A stretch of 64,000 nt of DNA. Origin: Neoscytalidium dimidiatum. Taxonomy: Eukaryota; Ascomycota; Dothideomycetes; Botryosphaeriales; Botryosphaeriaceae. Below are positions 42,838 through 53,605 of this stretch, piece by piece. The notes under the pieces were generated by a model, which saw only the letters and a list, made by a program, of their open reading frames with translations, was not told where the DNA came from and ran no database searches. Location of the stretch: assembly GCA_037367355.1 (NCBI GenBank), contig CM074695.1, positions 4,402,001 through 4,466,000 on the forward strand, read 5' to 3'. Both the position numbers and the translations under genes were made by a program. The stretch's first letter is position 1. The number at the start of each line of letters is the position of its first letter.

Positions 42838-44266
42838 TCAAGGGTCGAAGTTCTTCCAGAAACCAAAGCCCCCCTTCCACCTCTCCTTATCCTCGGCAGC
42901 CGAAGCGCTCAACCCACCAGCCGGTCCACCGTGCTCCCTCATGTTGCCGCCACCACAATCGTCATCATCATCATCAAGAACGGTATTCCCCGTCGCACCT
43001 TCTCCGGCATCTTCATCCTCCATCAGAGGGTCTGCACCTCCGTCATCCATCTCCTCGTCGTTCGCCGCGGCATTACCCTCCCTGAACATCATCTCGGCCG
43101 CCGCCCTATCCCTCTCCTCATCCCTCCTCAGCTCCAACACCAACGCCTTCAAATCCAACCACACTGCCGCCATAACGTCTCTAACCGGCCACTCCCTCCA
43201 CTCGACAGCCTAAACAACACAACACAACGCACACATCAGCATTCTCTCCCTCCCATCCCCTCCCTCCCCAGCTGGAACAATGAAAAAAAAATAATAACAA
43301 CAACAAAAGACAGAGAAAAGGGGGTTAAGAAAGTTAAAAAAAAAAAAAGAGTGAGACCCACCTTCCCGCACCCTTCAACCCAACACCTCGCCCCGACGCC
43401 CAACCCGACGGCCCCGAGCCCCAGATCCGCCAGCGCGAGGCTCGCCCCGTCCCGCTGCCGGCGCCACACCTCGCGCAGCAGCGTCGGCAGCAGCAGCGCG
43501 GGCGGGCCGTTCCGCGCGATCAGGTGGCCCGCGCAGGCGCCGCACACGGCGTGCCCGCACGACAGCGTGCGCGGGGTGACGCCGAGGGCTGGGTCGTGCG
43601 CGCCGAAGCAGCGGGTGTTGTTGACGAGGAGGGTTGGGGGAGGAATAGGAGGGGGGAGAGTAGGAGGAGCGGGGGTGCTGTTGTTCGCAGTGGTGGTGGT
43701 GGTGGATGGAGAAGGCTGGGAGGGGTGGTGGAGGTTGGCGGGCGCGGTCGTGGTGGGAGGGATGGCGTTGAAGGAGGGGTGAGGTGGGCGCCTGGGAGGA
43801 AGGGGAAGGTGCGGGTGGTTGCCCTCGGGGCGGTGGCGGTTTGGTTGGGGCGCCGCTTGGTGCGTGTCAGTGAGGAGGTAGCTGAAGCGTCCGGTGGGGT
43901 CGTTGAAGGGGTTGGTTTGATACTGCTGTTGTCTCTGCTGTGGTGGTGTGGTTTGGCTGAATGGCGAGTCGTGCTTGGTAGGCGTGGTGGGTTTGCCGGC
44001 TACTCTGCTGGCTTCGCTAAAGTTGAAGACATTGTCTCTTTTGGTGAAGTTGTTGTTGTTGTTATGGGAATGGCAGCTGAGTCATTACTAAAGGCGTCTG
44101 AAGAGAAGGTCTGGTAAAAGGTACCATCTTGATTGTTTGGTGGATCGAGAGCGTAGAGGACACGGAAGAACGACTGTTGATGAAGTTTGCGTCTGCAAGG
44201 AGGGGTGATGATGGATATCCTCGTATTGACTCTTGGACTTTTATATGATGTTCTCTTATCGCTGCC
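42838..44266 (-). CDS. RING-like zinc-binding protein of unknown function; 5' end unresolved
   Basis: Exons at 43209-42838, 44016-43362 and at least 44266-44089. A 72-nt intron (44088-44017) joins '...TFYQTFSSDAF' in frame to 'SEASRVAGKPTTP', and a second joins 'WVEGCGK' to 'AVEWREWPVRDV'. The N-terminal region is Gln/Pro/Ser/Thr-rich. The middle has a RING-type cysteine pattern: 'NNTRCFGAHD', then 'LSCGHAVCGACAGHLI' (CGHxxCxxC) and, some 45 residues on, 'RCWVEGCGK'. The C-terminal part is a helix ('WLDLKALVLELRRDEE') and an acidic tail. A RING would suggest E3 ubiquitin ligase activity, but the spacing is unusual and the first cysteine pair is not clear. The frame continues upstream to a possible acceptor at 44267; the start codon lies in an exon I could not place. 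It may therefore be longer. Confidence 0.55.
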
Positions 44267-44839
44267 CTGAAATTAATTTAAGAGTGTGAGAAGTATTGTT
44301 GATGAGTAGGGGATCCTAAGTGCGACGAGAGGCATGACATGGTGAATGCTCTTTCCGTTTTGGCCGGAAATAAAGCTATTCGGAAAACGCAACAACTACT
44401 GGGTATGACTTCATCATCGAGCCACTGAACAGGCAAGAATGATCCATCTTATGAACGCCTGTAGCTGACTGCTGCTTGCTTTGACCGTTTCCCCCCCTGC
44501 TATTATTGCTCTTGACGGTGAGGAAGGGGGCATTGCCAACGTCTCTAGGTCACCCTGTTAACAAAGTTGCACGGATCGCGAGAGGTCTTCCTACACTGCC
44601 TTGGTGGCTGCGGCACGAAGTTAGGATGAACGTGTAAGCGGACAGAGGGAATTTGTAGCGAATGCGTGATATGTTCCATCAACTCGCTGACCGACCAGAC
44701 ACCAGAAGAGACGAAAAAGCCATTCCTCAACTTTCGTAATCATCAGCCCTACCTCATAGCAACTTCGTCCGTTACAAAAATCCAGAGTCCAAGCCCACGG
44801 AGGCTACACTCTCCTCCACCAGCTCCACCTCACTCACCA
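44267..44839. other. Region between the RING-like gene start and the permease stop
   Basis: Probably contains the unplaced first exon and promoter of the RING-like gene and the 3' UTR of the permease. Nothing else recognised. Confidence 0.4.
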
Positions 44840-47175
44840 CTAACCAAACACTTCCATGACCGGCCCGTCATACCACCTCCGCGCCCAGCCCACATAATAC
44901 ACCGCGCCGCCAACAACCCAGCCGCCCAGCACGACGCTCGCATAGTTCATGTTCTGCGCCGTCACGGGCATGGTGCTCGGAAAGGTGCTGAACACCATGG
45001 CCACCACCAACCACGCGCACGCCGCGCTGTTGACCCACGCGCCCCAGCGGCCCAGCGTGAACGCGGGCCTCACGCCGGCGGCCTGCTCGACGAAGGGGGA
45101 GCCGGCGCGCCGGCCGTAGGCGAGCATGTACGCGACGGGCAGCAGGTAGCTGGCGTACATGCCGAGGATGGCCATGGAGAGGATGGCGTTGAAGGCGGTG
45201 GTGTTGCCGAGGTAGATGAAGCCGAGGAGGGCTTGCAAGACGCTTGTGACCAGGATGGCGCGCACGGGGACGGCGTGCGTGGGAGAGACGTGCGAGAAGT
45301 AAGAGGAGAAGGGGACGGCGCGGTCGCGCGCGAAAGCCCAGGCTGTGCGTGAGGTTGAGGTCGTGCCGGCGGCGTTGGCGGCAACGGCGATGAGGGAGAT
45401 GAAGAGAGCGAGGATGGTGGCGCCGGCGCGGGACGTGGTAATGTTGAGAAAAAGTTGCATGAAGGGGAACTGTGGGGCGTGATTAATGGTTTAAGTTGGT
45501 GGTGGGAGGGGAGGGGGTGACGTACTCCTGTGGGTGACTCGAGGAGATTGGAAAGGTCGCCGAGAGAGAATAGCATTATGATGCAGAAGATCAGACCCAT
45601 TAGGCCGTTGATGGTGATAGAGCCGAGCATGGCAAGCGGCACTGAGCGGGAGGGGTTAGGAAGTTCTTCGGAAAGATGGGCGGCGGCGTCGTAGCTGGAT
45701 GAGAGATGTTAGTCTACGTAGAAGAGAGTGATTCTGTGGGGATAAATAGGGAGATAATAGGACAGTATGTGAGTACGGAATGGGATAACGCCTGGGAGTG
45801 AGACCGGTGGGGAAAAGACATCAAGAGCGGGAAGCAACACCACCGTGAAAGGTGCATTGCTGCTCCGAAATATCTTCCCTCAGGCAAACAACAAGACGAG
45901 GAGAGCGAAACTAACTTACCCAAGAAACGGATACACCGCACTCAGCATCCCAACCAACCAACTGACTCCGTCATTCTCCCACCCACTCGTGTTCTCGAAC
46001 TGCGTAAACACGTAACTAGCGCTATGTCCACCCTTCTGCCCAATGCCCATCACGCCCATCACAATCACGGTCGCAACAAAGCCAACCACGTGCGCCACGC
46101 CACTGACGGTGTTGGTGTGCGGCAGCACGCGGGATCCGAAGATGTTGACGACGGTGCTGTAGGCGATGATGGCCCAGTAGAAGAGCATACCCTGCCATCG
46201 CTGCGGCACGTACGACCCGCTCTCGTCGTTCAGCGTGATGTACGCTTGGAATTGCAGGCCGGCAGCGAAGGCAGCGGAGGCGGTCAGCACGACCTGACCG
46301 CCGATGTTGATCCAGCCGGTGAACCAGGATGCGATGAGGCGGGAGTGCGAGGGTGCGAGGGAAGCGACCCAATGGTACTGGCCTGGAAAGGTGATTAGCG
46401 CGAATATTGTGAATTACGTGCATGATAGGAGGCTATATTGGGTAAAGGGGAGGGTTTCAGGGCAGACTGAGTGTAATGCAGTGCTAGTTGGGCGGTATAG
46501 TTTCAAATATTTTAAAGCTGAGGCTACTCGTTGTATGGTTCTCAAGAGTAATGAAAAGATGCAATAGGACGGAATGCGGTGAAAGTAAAATGGTTGCAGT
46601 CATCCAAGCTAATGGCCTCGGAGCGGAAGGATGGGCAAATTTGTGGCGAAGGGAATCAGTAAGCACATACCTCCGGCCGTCGGATACACTGAAGCAATCT
46701 CTGCCAGCGAAGCGGCAGTCAGAAGTGTTCCGATGAAAGCGATGACACTGCATATCCGTCAGTAACGGTAACTCTCCATAGACTTTAAATTCCCCCTTTG
46801 TATCCTTATCCGATATCTCCTCCTACTACCGAGTCTCGGCTCCGACACCATCGCCACCATCGAGAATCACCATCACTTCCATCGTGTTCGAAGCAAAGGG
46901 AGAAAGGAGTCGACTCACTAGTTGTAAAAGAGACACGGCGCCCCGCCATTCGTCAACGCCTGTGCAATGACACTGCACAAGGCCTCCCAGGTTCCCATCA
47001 AACAAACCAACAACGCGCCCAGCGACCAGACGCTGAAGTCACGCCTCAGCTCCTCCGCATGGCCAGCAGCGAGCGGTGAGACGATGCCAGACTGCAGTTC
47101 GATGTCCGCGCCTTTGCCGTTGATGCTGCGCTTGGCCGTCGAGTCGGCCGTCGCGGTTTTGGTGAGGGTGGGCAT
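44840..47175 (-). CDS. APC-superfamily amino acid/GABA/choline-type permease
   Basis: Five exons: 47175-46919, 46747-46671, 46382-45920, 45694-45526 and 45469-44840; 1596 nt, 531 residues, every junction in frame. Key fungal AAT-family motifs in order: 'DFSVWSLGALLVCLMGTWEAL' (TM1), 'SLAEIASVYPTAGGQYHW' (TM2-3), 'IASWFTGWINIGGQV' (TM3), 'FGSRVLPHTNTVSG', 'DAAAHLSEELPNPSRSVP' and 'TSRTAWAFARDRAVPFSSY'. The last two are diagnostic for GABA/choline/polyamine permeases such as Uga4, Hnm1 and GabA. About 12 transmembrane helices; plasma or vacuolar membrane. The N-terminus is a short hydrophilic tail of ~40 residues. The substrate cannot be assigned from sequence. The next intact gene on this strand is a copper amine oxidase, which would fit amine use, though a pseudogene separates them. 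Confidence 0.9.
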
Positions 47176-48399
47176 GGTTGTAGTGCTTCGTGTTATCTGG
47201 CCCGCAGAGGCGGACTTTTGTGGCCTCTAAATTGAGATGATTTGATGCGTCGGTCGACAGTTACTGATGGGGATGGTAGGTGGTCGGCCGTTGGTTTGGT
47301 GGGTGGCCGGCAAGTCTGGATGCTCGGTTTCCTAAGCGGGAAGCCGGAGTGGCGGAGATGGCGGAGCGGGGGCCCAGGCCGTGAGGTCAGAGTAGGCGAA
47401 AAATCAACGCAACAGCAAAGTCCAAGAATGCTAAAAAGGTAAAAGGAGGATAACCAGTGTCGGGGGTGTGGTGTTCGAGTAGACGAGGAAGATAAGTAGT
47501 GAGAATCTCCTCCAGGGTCTGCTGCGGTATCGTCGTTCTAGCGCTACCCACAGCGGATCCGATACTTCACGAATGCGGCAAGTAGAGCGTGAGAGGTTTC
47601 GCGTAGGGTTCTGATACGCACTGACCGACCAGCACGATAAAGTAAGACTAAATGGAGAAATCCGTTGCTCCTGCTATCTCGCAGATAAAAAAGAAAGAGG
47701 TCGACGGCGGCTGGCGGCAGGACAAGAGATAGTAGAAATCTGGGGCAGATAACAAGCATTTGGGTAACATAATTTCGCGCACCTTTCCCCGCAAAAAGCT
47801 AAGACAGAAGGGGAAGCGAAATGCCACTAAGAGAACGTACGGAGGCATGATTTGTCTCAGCTTTTCCTTAAGGAGACCTGTTTTCCCTCCGGATTCACCC
47901 TCCTTGCCACAGGTTGCTCTGAGCTCCGCTTTCGAGATGCATGGGGTGAAGAGCATTCCATATCCTCAGACACTATCTGCAGTCGCGAGCTCTATGGATA
48001 CGACGCCAGAGACCTCGGATTTGGTAACTGTGTTGCAGAGATTGGCCATGCGGATATGCAGGTTGCTCTTTGCAGTAGCCTGGCATCTCCGAAGTCATGG
48101 AAATACTTCCGCTCAGCCGCATGTGGCGCAGAACTAGATATCCTCGTTCAACATGACAGGGCGAGAGCCGCTTCCGCACGCGTAACCTCGGGCGTGGGTA
48201 AAAGATTTGACGTCGAGATAAGAAGTGCGGAAAGATAGGGATCTTGCAGAGATAGCGAGGCACTGGCATCCGGGCCGGGGCTGTGTCGTCGAGGATCTGG
48301 CTGGTTGGACGCTGTGGGTTGGCTGGTCGTTGATGTAGAGTGTTCGCTGTGACTTTCCTGCAAAGCTTCGTGGCTGGGCCAGCAGCGGAATTGTGGGGT
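47176..48399. other. Region downstream of the HET pseudogene and upstream of the permease
   Basis: No intact gene. It probably holds the permease promoter and scrambled remains of the 3' end of the HET pseudogene, with open frames in all three phases between 47970 and 48500 on the minus strand. Confidence 0.4.
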
Positions 48400-49908
48400 A
48401 CGCAGGAGGCGGAATCTTTCCACGGGTAGGGCTGCCAGGAACGCTGTCGCTGTGATTGGCTGCGGCGGAATCGAGGCGCGATAAGCATGGCGAGCTGCGT
48501 CCATACCAGTTTGAGGAATTGAGCGATCGTCTCAATGGTACGGTATACCCATAAGATGGTATATCGGGGGGTGACAGTTCTCGAAAGATGTTAGCACGCC
48601 GGAGATACCATTCAATATGTCTGCTGGATACATTAAGCTTTTCCTGAGATATCGTGCAATGTGTTCTCTGAATTTACCGATGTCGGTTTCGAAGTTAGGG
48701 AAAGTTAAAGAGCTCCTGCAGATTGCACCCCATGCTTCGATCTTGCGCAGAAGGTACGTAGGCATGTCTCCAACTTGATGCTGACCATCTTCGTGTATCG
48801 TCGTTTGACATTCGAAAAACGCATGCTGTTAAGTAAAGAATATCTTACGTTTGGAGAATACCAATTCCTGATATGTCCAGCCGCGGGTTATCCACGCGGA
48901 CTCAGAAACAAGTTCCTGTGATGTTTTGTGGATGCAATAGATCTCGTAAGTACCAATTCTACATAATGCTTTTCGCCTTTCTCAACCAATTGAGACACCT
49001 GGCAGCCCATGTCTAGGATCGGTTCCGGCTGCCGCGATTATGGTGATTTGAGCATGGCTATAAATTAAGCCCATTTGCTGAATTTGGTTATGCTTCTCCT
49101 CTTTGTTTGCTTGGTCGATGCAATATCTATCGACCCATAAATAGCGGACCCCCAATTCAAATGCTACTGACATAGCATCTGCGACAGTCCTGGGAGGACT
49201 CTGAAGATCGTCGTACGAGCTTGACAGAGACCCCCATACATAGCTGAGCGCAGCGTATTTGCAATTCTCAGGTTCCGACACAAACTTGCGCGTGTGGCAG
49301 TCAATCACCTGCAAGCCAGCGATTTAATGGTCCGCAGTGGATTGACACTGCTTGTGTGCAGCTTGGCAATGCTCCGTCGGACTTTTCAGACCTGAAAGAT
49401 CGACCATTGGATTTTCGTTGACTTTTCGAAATATCTCGGCGTCTATTCCATGCGACTTCTGTGGACGGCGGCGGCTTAATCTGCCCGAGCTCACTCTGCA
49501 AACTCGCAACATGCCAGAATCCGCAATGTGTGTACCAAATTTTCGAGAACAGTAAAATTATGAGCCATTACCTTCAATAAGGGTGAACGGTATAATGACA
49601 GCTCTACAGGACGGGCAGTAAGGATTCAGTTTCGAAGGATGATTCGAAATGTTGGCATTCGATTTTCGGCCCGCGATGACATCGAGAATACGTTGTCTCA
49701 TTCCAATCTTCGTGCATCGCTGGCATGAAGCCTGATCGTCGGCTCTGATTGGCAGTGCATCGGACGGATCCTGAGTGTTCCCGACTGCTGTCGGAGAATG
49801 GCTTGAGTCTTCTTCGACCTGCTTAACCCGCTTTGGTTCCTCGTTGATGTCTTCATCAGACAACTCACGTTTTCGGGTCTCCGAACGACCGAGAATGCCG
49901 GTTTCCAT
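48400..49908 (-). pseudogene. HET-domain (heterokaryon incompatibility) pseudogene with several in-frame stops
   Basis: On the minus strand an N-terminal exon (49908-~49570) has a CxxC...CxxC zinc-like region ('SCQRCTKIG', 'PYCPSCRAV'). Then one reading frame runs from ~49512 to 48532 and spells an ordinary HET protein: 'GLQVIDCHTRKFV', 'KYAALSYVWGS', 'GVRYLWVDRYCIDQ', 'KHNQIQQMGLIYSHAQITIIAAAG', 'GLPGVSIG', 'SAWITRGWTYQE', 'QHAFFECQT'. It is interrupted in that same frame by TAA (49326-49324), TGA (48984-48982) and TAA (48831-48829). Each is one C-to-T change from a sense codon: CAA, CGA, CAA. No introns of plausible size remove them. Beyond 48534 the frame is lost. The 5' limit is the ATG at 49908 and the 3' limit is approximate. 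Confidence 0.75.
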
Positions 49909-50569
49909 GGTATAAGGAGCATGGACAGCTCTCTCGTAGATTTTTGGTATCGAGCAGTGTGAAATGGTTGAGTGAGGACTCGGGAGAAACGATGCAAAGC
50001 TAAGTACGCATTACTGGGGCCTAATGGCGATGATAACCTATAAGCCGCTCGAATGCGGCTCACCAGCCAGGTTGCTAGCCAGGCTGAATTCTTGTGGCGC
50101 AAGTTGTAACCTTGCTGGCCACGTAGCGAGGTGAAGTGCATCATCGCCAGACCCACCCACCCGGAGGCGCTCGTTGGCTGATGAGAGTTCACAGCTTCAT
50201 AGACCTTATATCTCAACAGTCTTCGTGGAAAAACGCTAATGTAGCATCAGCAACTGACTTGCTGTCCTTTGTTGAAGCGAAGTACATACGGATGTCTTGT
50301 TGCGTCGGGAATTGATGCTTATAATCCAAATAGGAGAGCCATGAGCGCACATGGCTCTCCTGTTTGAGAATTCTCGCATCTCTCACCTTCCCCACAATAC
50401 GAAGACGCATTCTCTGAATAAATTCACAACTTATGGCATTATACCATCTCAACACCAATTTTCCGCTTCACATGCACACCCTCCAATAAACGCCAAACGA
50501 CCGAATCCCAAGAAGATAAAATCTCGTGGACCCCTCCCTACTCCGACCTTTTCCATCGCCGACCATTGC
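49909..50569. other. Intergenic region between HET pseudogene and copper amine oxidase
   Basis: Short minus-strand frames (one of 81 codons at 50458-50213) have no recognisable family. A perfect 12-bp inverted repeat lies at 50332-50361. Confidence 0.4.
50332..50361. repeat. Perfect 12-bp inverted repeat with 6-base loop
   Basis: AGGAGAGCCATG at 50332-50343 pairs exactly with CATGGCTCTCCT at 50350-50361, separated by AGCGCA. It lies about 210 bp beyond the stop of the copper amine oxidase. Confidence 0.85.
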
Positions 50570-52734
50570 TCACAAGTTTCCCCTCACGCAACAGCTCTTA
50601 TTCTCCTTATACACCTCCACGCTCGCCAAATTCTTGTTGCTCGGCACATCGATCGCAGGGTTCCCCTCGAAGAAGTCCGCCGGGCGAAGATTAACCTGGA
50701 AGATATCGACGGGCATGACGGGCCAATCCTCGACACGCGGATTGTGCGTCAAGCCAAACACGGACCAAACGACGACGTCCTCGTTCTCGACGTTCTCCTT
50801 CCGCCTGACGGCGTCGGCGACGCCGTCGACCTCCTTGGTGCTCTGCAGCGTGAAGCGGCCGCCGGCGTACAGCTCGTCGTCCTTGTACTTGGTGACCCAC
50901 ACGTGGTGCTTGGCGAACTCGGCGCGCTTGCTCTGCACGCTGTCCGGATCCGCGAGCAGCAGCTGGGTGGCGGGCGGCGTGAACTTGTAGCCCACGGGCT
51001 TGCCCGACACCGCGTTCTTCTTGCTCGGGTTGACGATCTTGAAGATGCGGTTGTGCTGGGGCGCGGCGTCGGCGAAGGCGGACGTCGTGATGGGCGTCTG
51101 GACGATCTCGTAGTAGTTGCCGCGCGGGTTGGTGGCCGGGTTCATGGGCACGGCGTGCGACTCTTCTTGGATGACGGTGTTGCGGTGGCCGTCGATGGCC
51201 GGGTCGATGCGCGCGCAGAAGATGTGCTGGTGGTTCTGGGCGAGCGCGCCCGGGTTGACGACGTTGCCGTAGTTGCTCTGCTTGCCGGCGTCGATGTTGA
51301 CGACGCTGACGATGCCGGTCGCGCGGGTTTCGATCACGATGCCGCCGGCTTGGTCGAACTTGTACGCGAAGATGTACTCATAGTTGGCCAGCGTGATGAT
51401 GAACTGCACGACCAGCTCGCGGTTGCGCGTCACGACGGCCCGGCCCGTCCGCCAGTTGGTGTGCTTCCAACCGATACCGTTGTCCTGCTCGTGTAGACAG
51501 ATGACGTTCGGATGCGGCGTCGGCTCGCCGTCGCGCCCGATGATGACCGCGTCGAAGTACTTGATCACGCCCAGGCAGTCGCAGCCGAGCGCGAGGTTGT
51601 TGCAGCAGTTGCCGGCACCGCCATCACCGAAATCGAAGGCTTGCTTCCTCTGGAAAGGAGGGCGCTGGTGATGTTAGCATGGGAGCTGGACTCTGGGTGC
51701 ACAGCAATACTTACAGCGTCAGCGTAAGGAACCGTCATCTCGCTTATGCTTAGACGGTAGAGCACACTTCTACCCTCGTAGTGGACGTCGTGGATGACAG
51801 CACCCTCACGAGGGTTGAATCCTACCCTAAACCTCCACTTCTGCCATTCAACCAAGCTCTCGTCGGTGATCTTGAAAGATGGGCCATCAGGCTGCTGCAC
51901 GTTCAAGGGCTTCAGATCCTTGCGGGTACCGTTCGGCAACAGTTCCGGCACATACTCAGACGTCTTGCAGTGGTCGATAACGCGGGCATCGTGAGTCTTC
52001 TCGGTAAGGCCGTCTCCCTTGCCGCCAGTTGCCAGGCGGTCAATGCGTACGATCTCCTGCTTGTGGGCATCCATGACGGGGATAAGCGGGAGAGGGTAAG
52101 CGTAGAAGTTGGAATCGGGGTTGCCGCTGCGAGTATCGTTGGCGAAGATGAGGCCTTGGAAGTAGCGGCGGTTCTCATCCTCGGGATCCAAGCCGCCGTA
52201 CGGCCAGGGCTCGATGACGACCTCGAAGCCTTCGGGTAGCTTGAATTCGGCAAGAGCCTCCTGGAATTTCGTCGACTTCTTGCAGACCTCTACAAGGGTA
52301 TCAAATTCCTTCCTGCGGGAAAATTAACGAATTGAGTTCAGCATGAGGAGTTCCAGATGGAGCCCGGCGAATATGAGAAGCGTTCAGGAGCTTTCCACGT
52401 ACAGCGTCAGAGCGGCATGGTGCTGCTTCCCAATGACCTCGTGCTTCACTCGCACACCACGGTTGACGTCGACAATGGACTCGTTGTACTCGGGGACTCT
52501 GTCAGAGCCGATGATATCGTACTGGCACTTGGCCAGCCGTGGTGGGCGGGGAGTAGTGGGGGAGAGGCGGCCGGAGTGCTCAAGATCAAGAAACTTCTTC
52601 AGGTCGGCCTTTGCGGGTTCCTGTAAGAAGATCTCGCGGAAGCTAATAGCGACGTCGGGATGAGCCTTGATGACTGCATCCCGAGCACGCTTGGTCTCCT
52701 CGATGGAGAGGATGGCGAGGGGGTGGGGAACCAT
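50570..52734 (-). CDS. Copper amine oxidase (topaquinone-dependent)
   Basis: Exons 52734-52403, 52312-51715 and 51649-50570; 2010 nt, 669 residues, in frame. It oxidises primary amines to aldehyde, ammonia and hydrogen peroxide, with copper and a self-made topaquinone. The topaquinone motif is 'TLANYEYIF' (Tyr400). The catalytic base is the Asp in 'PYADA' (~309), followed by 'FDFGDGGAGNCCNNLALGCDCLG'. Two copper-ligand histidines are in 'NHQHIF' and the third in 'HHVWVTKY'. 'GGRFTLQS' and 'VFGLTHNPRVEDWPVMPVD' near the end are family signatures. The N-terminus has the usual 'HPLAILSIEETKRARD' start of peroxisomal and cytosolic fungal enzymes, and no signal peptide. The extreme C-terminus, 'RGNL', is a weak variant of a peroxisomal SKL-type signal at most. 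It probably supplies nitrogen from amines. A TATA-like box lies ~150 bp upstream. Confidence 0.95.
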
Positions 52735-53605
52735 TGTGTTAGATGATAGAATATGAACAAAAGGGAGACAAGGGAAGTGATTGAGGTCTGAAGGAGGAAG
52801 AACGCGCAGAGGGTATCACAGAGAAATGCACGAGGGAAGGGACCTGATCATTCCCGATTGAAGATGTGGGACACGGACAGATTTATAGAGCACGGCAGAG
52901 CGTAGGCCATTGAACCCAATGCGGCAAGTACAGCCAGCGGAGGCCGCGGGAACCAAGCTCGCCATTGCTTGCCATGATGGAGGCGCGGCGTGGACATCCA
53001 ACCCCGCTGTTGAAAGGTATTAATCCGCTGATGGCGCAGATAGCAGCGTGCGCCGGGGTTCCGCCAGCGGGCGCAATCGCTCGTCGTTCGTTGCGGGGAA
53101 GCACACGCCATCAGCGGAATTGACTGTCCGGCTGGACTTCCTTAGTGTAGTATAGCGCTTCTCAATCTGTGTTCCTTCTCTCGTGCACGTGAGTTTCGAT
53201 GATGCCACGACATGTCTTTGCAACAGCATTCGCTGCAGACATCGCTGGCGCTGCTCTTTGCACGCTGCCGGGCCAGATCTTGAGTCTCTCGCGTACCTTT
53301 CCGTTTGGCGCCGGCGTCGGTGTCATCATTAACCTGACGGTTTCTTATCGCAACAGTTTGTGGAGTCGGTATACCTCGGCGCACGGACGCCAGTCGCCGG
53401 CAAGCAGGTCACAGCGAGCCCCTCTTCCGCCGGCGCCCAGACTGATTATTCAGTCGATTGCTTCATCTGGATCGCTCTTAGATAGGCAACTCTCGAGCTC
53501 ACGCCACCACGACCGCCTTACGCATCACCCTGCATATCTTATCTGGACTTCAGACGTTCCTTTTACATGCTTGAATCAATTCTCTAACACGACCGTCTCG
53601 CCGAT
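52735..53605. other. Intergenic region: amine oxidase promoter and TOK channel 3' region
   Basis: No gene recognised. The part near 52740-52890 is the amine oxidase leader and promoter; the rest has only short frames. Confidence 0.5.
52882..52887 (-). promoter_or_regulatory. TATA-like box of the copper amine oxidase gene
   Basis: Reads TATAAA within CTCTATAAAT on the minus strand, about 150 bp before the start codon at 52734. Confidence 0.35.

Noticed and set aside
44030..44135. A frameshift in the RING-like gene near the AAC repeat
   Set aside because: A 72-nt GTAATG...TTTAG intron (44088-44017) joins the two frames exactly, so no mutation is needed.
48940..49010. A ~40-nt intron that would skip the TGA in the HET gene
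   Set aside because: Too short for fungal introns (usually above ~45-50 nt), with poor donor and branch site; two further stops would remain.
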